Of a stretch of DNA of 64,000 bases, positions 36,288 to 47,940 are shown piece after piece. The DNA comes from Paragonimus skrjabini miyazakii (lineage: Eukaryota > Platyhelminthes > Trematoda > Plagiorchiida > Troglotrematidae): contig JTDE01000027.1 in assembly GCA_014338405.1 (NCBI GenBank), forward strand, positions 479,736-543,735. Direction: 5' to 3'. The position numbers were made by a program, and so were the translations under genes. The notes beneath the pieces were generated by a model. That model made no database searches. It saw nothing but the letters and a program-made list of their open reading frames with translations, and was not told the DNA's origin. The first letter of the stretch is position 1; every line of letters starts with the position of its first letter.

Positions 36288-36600
36288 TGGGAAACACATT
36301 TACGTCATAAGAAACACGATGTAACAAATAAGCTTTGCTTTCTACGTTCCATCATCAGGTTAGTTGCAAAACAATAAATGGGAAAACAATAACCGGAATG
36401 AGGGAGAAAATCGACTGATAAACATTATGGACTGCGTGTTTGCTAGCATTTACGCAATTATTGCTTCCAATTTGTCAGCGCGATTGATTGTAGGCTAGTG
36501 TCGGCACGAACTTTTTCTGAGAACAGAAGCCACGGTTGCGGAATCAGATACTAATGGCCTCGGTAACAGTCAAACTTCCAACCGTCACCACCTAAATATA
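36288..36600 (-). pseudogene. Penelope-like element 3' end (C-terminus and terminal hairpin)
   Basis: On the minus strand a C-terminal PLE signature (EAISI, FRNRGFCSQKKFVPTL, about 36500-36560) is followed by a 3' region and the motif AACCTGATGATGGAACGTAG with a hairpin (CTGATGA at 36352-36358). The 3' region is near-identical to 37730-37900 on the plus strand (for example GCTAGCAAACACGCAGTCCATAATGT), so these are two copies of one PLE family facing away from each other. The rest of this copy may lie in the adjacent gap or be missing. Confidence 0.75.
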
Positions 36601-37099
36601 TATAACATCCCATCAAAACGTGTCCGCATTCGATTTCGATTTAATGCTGCTTCGCGCCAGTTATGTTCATCTTCTGTTTAGAAATACAATCTACCGACAG
36701 AGGGATAAAGTGGTAATGAACCTTCATCTACATCCTCTATTACCTGACGTTTTCATATACAGGGTGCGGATTAACCATTTGGGTGTAGTCATTGGTTAGT
36801 TTACATTTTACAAACGTAGGTAGTTTTTGCGTCTTCAATGCGAATTCTAATATAAACAGAGTGATGGCAGCTTCTAACTCAACGGATAACAGTATTAAAT
36901 TCACCCAGGAGTCAGATAACAACGGCTAAATAAATTTTCGGGCGTTGGCGTAATAAAAAGAGAGGATAGTTCAATCCAACGAAATGTGTACAGAAAACAA
37001 ACTTTGAGTGGTCAGTACACTCATGTTGATAGTTTCATTCTGCTAAATCAAAAGCGAAACCGCATATAGTATCCGACAGGTAGGACGTTAAAGATCAAC

Positions 37100-37935
37100 C
37101 CCCCCCAACACTCTACAAGCTGAACTAGATTTTCCACGAGAAGTGCCCTTGAAGAATGGCTACCCAATGCGTTTCATTCATGAGGTGATGCAGGCGGTAG
37201 AAACGAAACTTAAGTTGCCTTTCGTGAATAAGAAATTTGCAGTTGTTGGTCTTCCGTTCAAAGAAGATCCCATGGCCGAAGCTCAGAAAGTCAGTTGAAA
37301 CAGCCGATCCTGTCGCTAAGTCGTATGTCAGTTTATCTTCAACACCTGTTGCTATATCACAACGCAAAGACAAACTTCCATGTTATACAACCAGCTGTCG
37401 TGTGTAGTCATTTGTTCGCTCGCGTCGAATATGCTACATTGGTAGTACTACAAGGCGACCGTCTGATAGAATGCGTGGTCATCATCTAGCTTGGTTAAAC
37501 AGTGGTGTAACTAGGACGGTTCACCTGACCGACTCTAATCGTTCTGACACTAGGAAAGATGCCTTTCAGATTGTCTATGGAGTACCAGGAAATCTATCTA
37601 AACTGGTGCGATTTGGAATTTTGACGACTACCGGGACCGTTAGTAAAAGATTACGTAACCGTGATCTTTGTAACCAAAAGAGGTCCGTGCGGTCAATTTC
37701 TACGACGGACACGCCCCTGATCCACAATCGATCAAGCTGACAATTTGGAACAATGATTGCGTAAATGCTAGCAAACACGCAGTCCATAATGTCTATCAGT
37801 CGATTTTTTCCCTCACTCTGGTCATTGTTTTCCCATTTATTGTATTGTAACTAACCTGATGACGGAACGTAAAAAACAAACCTTGTTTGTTACGTTGTTG
37901 TTCTCGTGACTCAAATGGGTATTTTTCTACGAAGT
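37100..37935 (+). pseudogene. Penelope-like element, linker and GIY-YIG endonuclease, 5'-truncated
   Basis: A linker frame (FPREVPLKNGYPMRFIHEV, then KKFAVVGLPFKEDPMAE, 37125-37280) has the look of the segment between RT and nuclease in PLEs. From about 37318 another frame reads SSTPVAISQRKDKLPCYTTS, then after one in-frame TAG stop ICYIGSTTRRPSDRMRGHH (GIY-YIG with Tyr-Ile-Gly and the downstream Arg), HLAWLNSG. It continues HLTDSNRSDTRKDAFQIVYGVP and a C-terminal RLRNRDLCNQKRSVRS to 37740. The related copy at 53590-54080 has STPVLRPQLKD, YLGRTTRRLSERM and HPAWL at the same places. No RT catalytic motifs are present. The 3' region ends with the CTGATGA hairpin. Confidence 0.8.
37856..37895 (+). 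other. PLE-end motif: CTGATGA plus hairpin
   Basis: CTGATGA (37856-37862) is followed by a hairpin AACAAAC / GTTTGTT with loop CTT (37875-37891), inside a wider ACGT...ACGT pairing. The same layout ends other PLE copies here. Confidence 0.7.
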
Positions 37936-40900
37936 GAACACATTTCTCTATAGTAATAGGTTATATCGTCCTCTCTTTACAAAACATCAACAGTGGAGCA
38001 AGCAAGTCAATCCAGTTTCCGAAATATGCCGTTATGGGTATAGTCATTCTGGAGGAAACTTGACCACAGGTTGACATTTAAGACGTATTTAGCCAGCTTG
38101 AACGACTAGCCAATTATTTTTTGGATCGCCCCGTGAAACGTTTATTGAAGGTGCTGTTTTTAAATCAGGTTTATGGTGCAAGTCCGCTCGATGGCTACTA
38201 TCTGGTATATTTGCTTCTACAAGTTGCTGATCACAATCTAAGTAATTTCTCTTTGGGTTTGAGCTGCATTTACCTATCATGCAACTGACCTGAAAATGAG
38301 TTTGACGGTTTTGTCTGTCAGTTCAGTAGACTTTTTTAACTCTTTCATATTGTACACAGCGTTTATCAACAGACATTACACCATTTTCCTTGTAAAAAAC
38401 TGTGATATTTCATATTCTCTTGAATGATCACGCTTTCATAACAATAAGCCTTTGTTTGTAGTCTACATGCCAACATTAGATTTTTATTCAGACCACTCAA
38501 TTCTGAAGCTTTCTATCTGCGATTTACGGCAAGACACTAACAATCTGTTCACTTCTCATGAGGATTTACATAATTGAACCTAGGCAATCAATTTGTGTGA
38601 AGTAGATTAGGTTAGTTGAAAAGAAACACTGTACACTTGCATTTGTTAATGCTCATTACTAGTGCGTATCCCTATGTCGGTCATGATCGCAAGGATATAC
38701 GCCAATGACGAGCTCTAACAAGAGCCGAAGTGTCCTTGGGTATACCAAGACTGCAGTCACGTGTGAGTAAAATGAGCTGTTTGTGATGTTGATGTGTTTG
38801 CGATAGCAACGGAATACGTTTTGAACTTGCCAAGTCCTGCTTTTGTATGCTTTCCTCGTCCAATAACATTCTTGTATCGGTTCCATTCTTAAGGATCTTA
38901 TTTATAATAAGGAATACAGTTGTGCTGTAATGGGAATTACATCGACGTCTCAACCTCACATCACTCCAAGCAGTCAACCGACATTGATCTCAGATGAGTT
39001 CAACCACTGAAGCGGTGGTGATCACTCATCGTGTTAACAGAGTCGTTAAGTAGGCCGACTACGTGACCGAAACGAGGTGCACCCTAACTGATGAGTCAAT
39101 AGGAGAAAACAGTAAGCTAAGCAATAACAGAATCGTTCTGATTGTAGCCACTCGTATCTAATATGACAAGAAGATAAATACTGCGAAATGTTAATAGTTT
39201 GCTCCTTTTAATCGGCTACATTCTCAAAAGATCGAATCACGTTGATGATCAGAGCGTGACAAAACTATAGTGAAAGTCGAACATAGATGTGATGAGATAA
39301 GCAGTATCAATTTGATGAAACTTGCGTCAGCGTTCTCGGAATATGGTAAGCTGAATGGTATCGTAGCATCAGTACTGTACCAGTAGACGTTAGTAACTCA
39401 ATTCGATGGCAAAAATACACGCCAAAATCAACATGTTGACATATCCCCAACACTTGTCTTGTAACAGAATAGCCCGGGCCCCCCTTGGACTATCATTTGT
39501 TAATTCCTGTTGCATCGTCACTTTCAGTATTTTTTTTGGGGGGGGGCGACCATCTGAAGTTGGCTTTCTTCACCTACTACTTAATCCGGCATATTGTGAA
39601 ATGTGACCACTTCGTTTGTTCACATCAATCTGGCAAATACAATAATCAGTTTTATGTGACCAACGTGTAGGGTCATCTTTCGTGATACAGTATTCCAATT
39701 CGATAAATGTTTCATGATAATCGATTCACTTTATTTGATGTAAAATTGACCCCTCATCACATAAGTGCGAACACGATAACTGAGCGGAAAATCTTTTACG
39801 TGTCACGCTATTATTTCGAAAACGGTGGTTAACTACTGAAGAATCAGTTCAACGCGAAAGTCGTCGCGAACCGCTGGGTTTTCATAAGAGGAATAGGTTC
39901 AGGCAACTTGAACTAACAGCAACCACTTCACCGCAATGCGGAACACTGAAGATGTAGTAAATACAATCAGATATAACTAAAAGAGAACCGTGTGTAGATT
40001 GCTTGTCGGAGATGAGTAACCTTGAGGCTTGATTAATTCGAACTCAAAGAAGGTAAATATGAAGTATTTCAACGTGTATGATTCAGAAACATGAGGTCAA
40101 CAAATCAAATTTTGATGAGACGAATGATGTGTTCTAAGAGAAGCGGCACTTGAATCGATGGTGTGACTTTGATGTTTACTAGCAGTTCTGACTGTGAAGG
40201 TGCACTTAATGTTGAGTTATGTATGAATATTTTAAGATTGTAGAATATTTAAAAACTTGACAGTTGCGGTCACTAAACCTATTCCAACCGTGAATGAGAA
40301 CGCGTTTGTAGATGACACAGTGAGGTATTTTACTTAAGTTATGTTCTCTTCTAGTATTAGGATCAAATATTTGCCCAGCGAATATTTGAACATATTTTCA
40401 GGTTGACGTTTAATTCGGTGAAGCAGGTTATCATTATGGCTGACAAAAATAAAGTAATCGATCATCATCAATCCATCATTGTTAAGCACATCCAGATGAA
40501 TGACCATAGAAAGAAGCCGATCATATCTTTCACTCTAATATTATGTAACTCAAACCCGAATGTTTCAACTATCATTGAAGCCTCATGGTTCAAACATTGA
40601 AGAGCAGTTCTTTGCGAACTGACTACGGCTGTATTTGTTGTATGTTAATGAACTTCCGATCCATAGTATTCTATCCGTTCAATTGTATGCCGTTCATATC
40701 ATATTTAAATCCTTGAATTGATTGTTTCAAGTAAGCAGCCAAGCAGATCATACGGAACTTCTACCTTCCGCAATGTATATCTCCTCTCTGTTTTGATATG
40801 TTTAGTAACGTGGAGTTATTGCTTCTCATGTGCTACATTCCTCAATATGAAATTTTTGATCGATGGATACAGTGAACTTTCTGAACTTACAGAAAGTAGT

Positions 40901-43900
40901 ATCAACTACATATAACTGCTTAACGACCAATTCATCTGAAACTTTTAGAAAAGAGACACTTTGTTCAAAACAAATTCATTTACCAGAGTCCAACCTGTAT
41001 TATGGTGTAATTCTCACTCACAAAGAGGAAGGCAGGTTTATCCCCGGTTCGACTTCTCGTCACGTATATAGTTTCGGTTGAACAGTTACAGAGAACCCAC
41101 ATTTTCACAGATTTCTCCATCAGCAACAACATATTTTCTTCAGATGATTGTGGCCTGTACTGTAGTATGGACCATTAGCCAACGTTGCCCCTTCATGCGA
41201 TTAAAGTATCTAGTCGAAACTTAATCAAGACGTGATCAATCAGCACAAAGACCTGGCTCAGTTGTTCCATCTAAACCAGTACAAATCAGATTCACCAGGC
41301 AGAATAACCGTGAACAGTAAATTCAAAAATGCCAGCTGAAGTAATTGGGTGGCTAAATAAAGATGGAACATTTGGCTTATGGCAATAGTTACCAAACACG
41401 ATAGAAAGACAAACGTTGCTAAATCATAGCATGTAGTTTACTGCTTTCTGACGCGTATCCAAACGATCATATGTATATGGTCAGCGCATGACCCTACTAG
41501 TTATAATAGAGAATTGCGGTTCGGATAAAATTTCGAAACAAAATACATGATAGTATTGTGCATGGTTACTCACTGACTACAGCTATATTAATGAATTCAT
41601 CACACCCATTATGCATATAGATGATTAAAAACTGAGCATTGGTCAATATTTACAAGTTCACAACCGGCGGGTCTCACTTCCTGGATAACAAACACGATGG
41701 CAAAACCAGGTTTAAATTATTGAGTTTTACCGAAGCGACAGATAGATAGAGACTGGATATTGTACAACAAACCTGATGAATTAACTACCATGCCGAATGT
41801 TTTTAGATCAAGCAGTACATCTCTGCAAAATCTGAGACGAACCGTAAGCAACCTGTTAATTGCACATAAATAACCAAGATTTTCGGTTAGTCCAGACTAA
41901 ACTTCGAGTGATAAAGTAGCGACCAGTAGTTCTGATTCAAGAGCGTGAACAGAGTAATTCAAATATTGAGTAGGCAATGATGTGCAGCTATAATAGAAAA
42001 AATTAATTCGGGCCTAGAGTCTCATAGTGAGTTAGTCTAACGAACAAGCTACAGTCAAGTCTGAGCAGTGTTCAGCCCAACATAAACAATATTAACTGGT
42101 AATAATCACTACACTGAACTAGCTTTAATCCTTTAGGCCAGTGCAGTCATTTATTGTATCAGCAAAACTAAGTGGAAGCAATACAGTTTTGTATGACACT
42201 TTTGTCAATACATTCGGATTAAATAGGACTTTCTAACCAACTCAGACAGCCAACAGCATTTCCAGTTTTGGTATATTCTTCTCATCTAAAATGATGTATG
42301 GTTTAGGTTTACTGGATACACACACACACTCAATGAGTGATGGTATTCGCTGAATCAATAGAGTGCCTCCCGAGAATGTTGGTTAAAGAACGTTTATTAT
42401 GAATGTAACTAGTAACTATTATTGAAAAATAACTGATAGCTGTTTCCAATCCGTCATCTGATTTAAGCCCGTCTGCAGAGGTTGACTGATTTTTACTCCT
42501 AAACCTATTGGCAGGTGCCATTTACGTAATCGCTTGTTCACATCCTTCCAAATTATGGTTACGGGGCATGATGTCTGCAAATGCAGTGCGTTAGGTCAAA
42601 GCGTTTGATTATCGGATACAAAAGACTAAAGCTAACTTTTAAAATGCTTTGAGTTGTTTTGATTTAGAAAACTTTCCCTTGTTCAACCTAAACAGTTTCT
42701 TGTTATGAGAAACGATCTAAAGTGGTTTGAGCAGTACCTATCCACACACAGTGGGAGTGAATTGAACAAACTAATAGAGTGTAATTTATGATGTTCCACC
42801 TCCACTCTCCAAGTTGCTCATACCGTAACTATGGGTCATGATTATGCTGATAGAATTCTAGTGACAGATTTGTCCGAACACATTAGGTAGGAGAGTTTCG
42901 AGGAGAAGTGGACTTTCTGTCAATCAAAATTGGAGCGGAAATAATGCGACAGCTTCGTGTGTAAACAATAGGTAACTTAACAAGTTAGGACAACAGTAAA
43001 TAGAAATGCAGACAATGATTTGTATGATAATTCATCTGAACTAACACAAATGAAAGTAATTTAGAACTAGTAAAAGTTTGTCACGGTTTGACACTACACT
43101 AACAAATGAGTAATAATGTTACTTACTCTGAGATAAAGCTTTTTGGCTCAGAAAATTTATTTCATGTTAGAAGAACACAGTGATGGATGCAGCGTTGATT
43201 ATTCGCAATTTCAAAGACTGCTATGTTGGTATAATTGAATGCAGATCTCATCAACAATGTTCTCCGCATGACAAGATAATGAAAATCGACCAAAACGAAT
43301 GCACAATGGTGAACAAAATGTGAGCTGGCTGTCCTCTGGCGTTCAACCACAAAGATTACATACATACCCGCCTATTCCTGAACAAAAGGAAATCTATCGT
43401 CCGACCGCTATCTGAAATGCACATTGACATGCTTCTAGTTCACCACCGCCTGTGCGTTGGATTAGGTGCACACACTTCTCGTCGTCAGTCGTTCAACAGA
43501 CCTTGATTGTACATTATTCGGTTTTAGATGAGGCGCTTTTCACACAAACCTGTTTGTTTATCACCGCTCTGGTTGATTGGATATCAGGTCTCGAGGACCG
43601 TATAGAACTGAATAGAAAGTGATCGACATTGTCAGCGTGGATCAAGTCTTTAGATTGTCATGTTTTTTATGTGGAATTGCCTAAACTCTCTGTGTAGGAC
43701 ATTTTTCGTTCGATTGTGGCATTATCACTACGAAATACTTGATCATTCTGAAGAAATTGTACGTTTAGTAAACAGTCTTCTAGTGAATCCCCGATGGGTG
43801 AATTCATGGGCAATTTGATCACGAGAGACTAGACAATGCCTTACAATCGACTGGAAAATGTCTCACTAATAGAATGAATCGCCACTATCTTTCACTGTGT

Positions 43901-44714
43901 AAATATCCATGCCATCAGTGTAGCGCTCATCCCTGAGTTTCTCCCCTCATGGCTTTCAGTCATACTTCTTGTAAAGACTTCGCGTCTTAAAATTCCGTCT
44001 TTCACCTCCCATTCGATTGCAACGTTTGGTCTTTGGCGGTCAAAACACCGTGTACCTGTCCGAGTGAATTGTTAGTTAGATCGATGGTTGGAATTTGAAA
44101 AGGTTTTGTGAACTTCAGATATCGGGAAATAAACAATGATAATTGTTTCAGGCAATTTGAATTGGTTAGTTTCAGCCGCTTCTCATGTGAAAGCTCTACC
44201 ATTTGTGTCCGAGGGAGCAAACAGTTCCTGATTAATTTTCATCCCTATATGTGCTGTTAATTTAGCTTAACCTGCAGATTGTCTTGACGCTCACGTATTC
44301 ACTGTAAAATGCTGAAAGATAACACACCAAGTTAGTCGGTACCCTTATCAACACACGTAGGAAAAAACTAAATGGCAGTGAGCAGTCTAGCATCCGTTTC
44401 CATCCAACAGTGAAATCACACACGGGCTAGGACACTGTCGGAGTGCAGACATTCCGAAGAATCACATTTACGAAGTCGAAGCAATATTCACTCAGTTATC
44501 ACAATAGCAACATGATTACACTTCTGGTATCAAATTAAACGAACGACAAGATAGCAATGTTAAAAATGTCATTTGACACAATGTTTCATATTGCTTGGTC
44601 TGTTTCCTTCTTACATTCATCGTATGAGTCTGAATACTGTACTAACGCTGCAAGGCATAAGTCAGTGATTGCGAGTAGGTAGGTTCCAAAACGGATTGAT
44701 TGATATCTCTTGCA
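37936..44714. other. No recognisable gene apart from a SINE remnant
   Basis: Scattered short frames only, none recognised. A T8G9 homopolymer run is at about 39530-39547 and a short CA microsatellite at about 42320-42331. The SINE remnant at 38655-38745 is listed separately. Confidence 0.5.
38655..38745 (+). mobile_element. Degraded hammerhead-SINE fragment
   Basis: GCAAGGATATACGCCA, then TGACGAGCTCTAACAAGAGC, then CGAAG follow the order B-box side, core, stem II, GAAA of the family. Stem II (GCTCT/AGAGC) is intact with loop AACA, but the first C of CTGACGA and the last A of GAAA are changed and stem III and stem I cannot be drawn. An old copy. Confidence 0.6.
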
Positions 44715-47700
44715 CATTCTGTTTTGCAAGAGACAATGCCCGGAACATAATGTCTGCAGGTCGAAGTGACTAGATGGGCGGTTTCGGTTTGGCATAATTC
44801 AAGATACACAATGACGGTTGAATAGGACAGTAACTAGGTTTAGTGGTCAAATCTAATCTGGTCTGACAGGGGACGTGTGCAAATTGTTAACGAACCGATT
44901 TGAAGACTATGGTGACTCGACTTGCTGAAAATGCACTGACCGACTGGCTCAGATCCCGTAGCGATCTTCGTTTCATAAGACCGGACCCACTTCAGTCGCC
45001 GCAAAAATAGATCTCGCACAGTTCTGTGAGCTATGTTTCGTCATTGGTGTTACCCACTTTCAAATGTGGACATCGTGTTAAAGTGATTTGTTCGGACAGG
45101 AGTGGTTTTCTTTGTGGTTTACGTTCTGTGACAGCACTGTTGCTGAGCTTATGTGAACGCCTCAATCTCGAAACCTGGGCAACTATGTGATTGAATACGT
45201 GGTCAGCAAATGATCTGGGATATAAATATTTTTGCCCCGTTTTCACTTCAGCTGAACGTGGTGAGAGAATGTGTTATGGAAAGCAGAAAGTCTTATGCGC
45301 ACCCTTAACGCTTCACTCCTTGGTTTGACTAGGATTATTTAGTTAGTTAGACCAAAATGATACGGATTACTTCGGCACATACTTGTTGTAGAACAACTTG
45401 CCACCCATCACTCTCATGGATATTTATGGACGGCTGTTTAAAACCTGAACATTTGTCCATTCACTGGTACTTCATGACAATGTGATCAAGACAATGCGAG
45501 CAGGTAACCAAATACATTAACATGAAGCAAGTAACTTCTTATATAGTCAACAAGTTCGTTATACTAACCGACATTCATATATATCCCATCAAATTTCGCG
45601 TTGGACACTTGGGTTAAAATGACCCTGGGAGGTAAAGTATGTGCCCAAGGGGAAGCAGATGTTTAGATTTGGTACATTTTAAAGGATGATAAAACGGGAG
45701 ATGTGTTGTGTATAACGAGAGTCCGTTGGCATCCATGTTCTATGCGCATTTATGGAACAAGAGCAGTGGTGATAAAAGATAAGTTTGATGGTTTAGCTGT
45801 CTCGAACACAGATGGTAAGTGCCAGCGCAATGTTGAGTTAGACATTAACTGCTATATACAGCGCACCGTCACGGCTTCAGCGAGTGACGAAGTTTTGTTT
45901 TTGGACTGGACAAACTAGCACATGCACACCCACCTACTCACCTACACACACATACACACACGAGTTATCCTTCAACTGCTTTTGACATTTCGATGATTTC
46001 GTTTAGTGGGTGACGGAGAGACAACCCACGTCATCATAATGTTAGAGTAACTAATTTGTAGGTTATTCCAACTTGCTTCGCAGTTCGGTTAGTCTATTCA
46101 GTTCAACAGTAACGACCAAACTTATAAACAGGTCAGAGGTGACAGCTGAGTGATCTGCGTCCTGGTTGGCTTATAGGGTATGCATCTAGGCTGACTTTTG
46201 TAAGTTCAAAGTCCTGTATTACATGTAATACATAGATGGAACTTCAGTCAATCTACTTCGGAAAGGCGGATTTGAGGAGATCTTCAACCAATGAAATATA
46301 TTCATCTATGCTGCTTATTTGGATCTGGTCCATGATGAATACTTCTGTCTATGAGATTCTGAAGCATGTGTTTTGGTGAAACTAGACAAGGATAATTCCA
46401 CACATCGCAAGTTGTTAGTGCTCAAGATGTATCAGGGTGTTGGGAAAAGGCAGATTTTCTGCGTGGTAATTCTAATCAATAAGTGTGTCAGGCTTGATAA
46501 GAAATTTACTAGTTACAGAAGATCTACTGCTGGATAAATAGAAATCGCCTCATCTGCCCTATTTTATATCTTCGCAGCTTTTTAGAGGTCGATCAGATTG
46601 ATTCCAACTATGTGCATTGTCCAGTCACTGCGCCATGTGGATTGGAGTGGTGTGTTCACGTAAGCACAGATTATCTACTTGAATAGGTGGCTAATATGGC
46701 ACCAAACCAAATGATAAATAACCCGCGAATTGCTCTCGTATATATTTGTTTATCAATAGACATTCGAGATTTAGTGTTCTGCAGAAGGGCTGTTTTGCCA
46801 ACACAGTTGTAAGTTGCCATGTCATTTTGTATTTGAGAACTGAGGCGAGTCAATTTTCAATTGGACTGGGTCATTAACTCCATTATCGTCTGATATCATA
46901 CTTATCCGGAGATCGATTTCGGATATGTTTGTTTATTTAATGCACAGATACTCTTATGTAGATTATTTTAGGATTCTAACATTAGTTTGCATTGTCTTGT
47001 ATTAAGACACCGACTTCCAGCTTGTTATGAAAGCCCCATACGCCAGTTTCCACACATTATATATCATAGCGATTATAATCAGCCTTATCCAAGGATAATC
47101 CAATTCTTTTTTGAGCAATTTGCACTAAACTTGGTCGGAGCCGTGGTAAAAATTGGAATCACGATTGATACCACAGAGTACTTTCTGTGGGATATGGGAG
47201 TGTCATCGAATGGCATTGGACAGTGTCTAGTTAACTCTGTCAGATTTCACTCCTAGATAACAGTTCGACACGAGTGAAATTAAAATTAGTTGGATTGCTA
47301 GAATTTGGTGAGGTCAAACCAGCTTATCATTTGTGAACCAGTATCTAATATAACAGAATGAGTTGATTAAGTCCTAATCAATAAATTTGGTGATGTTTCT
47401 ATTGACTAGTTTGTTGAAGTCTCGTGAATCACAGATTGATTAGGTGAGTGTGTTCTGCGTAGTAAAGCTGAGCAGATCGTAATTCTGTGCCTTCCTTACT
47501 CCACAGACCGGTGAAAATTTTTCACAGTCTACAGACAACTCTATTGCAATGCAAGGGTGAGTCACGCATCTGTTGCCTGTATATCAAGACTGCGTGCACC
47601 TCTGTACTAAACGTAACCGAATTACGAATTGTCCGTTGTTTCCAGGAAGAAATGTTTTCCGTGTTGTTAGTCGTTTTGCGAACCTTACTGGTAAGAGTTC

Positions 47701-47940
47701 GCAGTAAACTAAACCGTTAAAGTCAGTGTTTATGAAACCGAAATCTTCTCTCAAATACCTGGTATTTCATTCTTGTGATGATAACAAAAATATGTGAGCA
47801 ATAACTATCGTTGACTGTGCGTTTCTAATCTGATTGGAAGTAAAACTTCGGAAGTGAGTTTCTGTTTAGTGTTTTACAGTTTATCTTTTGTGGCGAATGT
47901 GCTACCGTGTTGACAGTTCAGCTTGCATGAGCCGTTCATT
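44715..47940 (+). repeat. Right arm of a large inverted duplication
   Basis: Reverse-complement partner of 28600-31500. It is about 0.3 kb or more longer because of an extra segment at roughly 45830-46390 with no counterpart in the left arm. Frames inside it (for example 45703-45918, 46987-47256, 47487-47720) are short. The last gives MPSLLHRPVKIFHSLQTTLL, shared with the left arm, but no family is recognised. Confidence 0.85.
45830..46390 (+). mobile_element. Segment present only in the right arm, with tRNA-like head
   Basis: Left-arm similarity stops near 45830 and resumes near 46400. The extra DNA holds a CA-rich microsatellite (about 45924-45962) and TTGGCTTATAGGG (about 46171) followed by AAGTTCAAAGTCC (about 46202), which resemble pol III A and B boxes at tRNA-like spacing. 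This suggests a SINE or nested insertion. Exact ends and target-site duplication were not determined; a deletion in the left arm is the alternative. Confidence 0.4.

Noticed and set aside
35416..36327. Apparent 260-300 codon frames on both strands
   Set aside because: They are made of N; only a few residues at each end are real.
37125..37373. 82-codon minus-strand frame
   Set aside because: It is the shadow of the PLE linker region encoded on the plus strand at the same place.
39091..39117. CTGATGAGTCAATAGGAG then AAAAC as a hammerhead
   Set aside because: It resembles the schistosome hammerhead core, but stem II does not pair well, GAAA is altered and no stem I or cleavage triplet can be placed.
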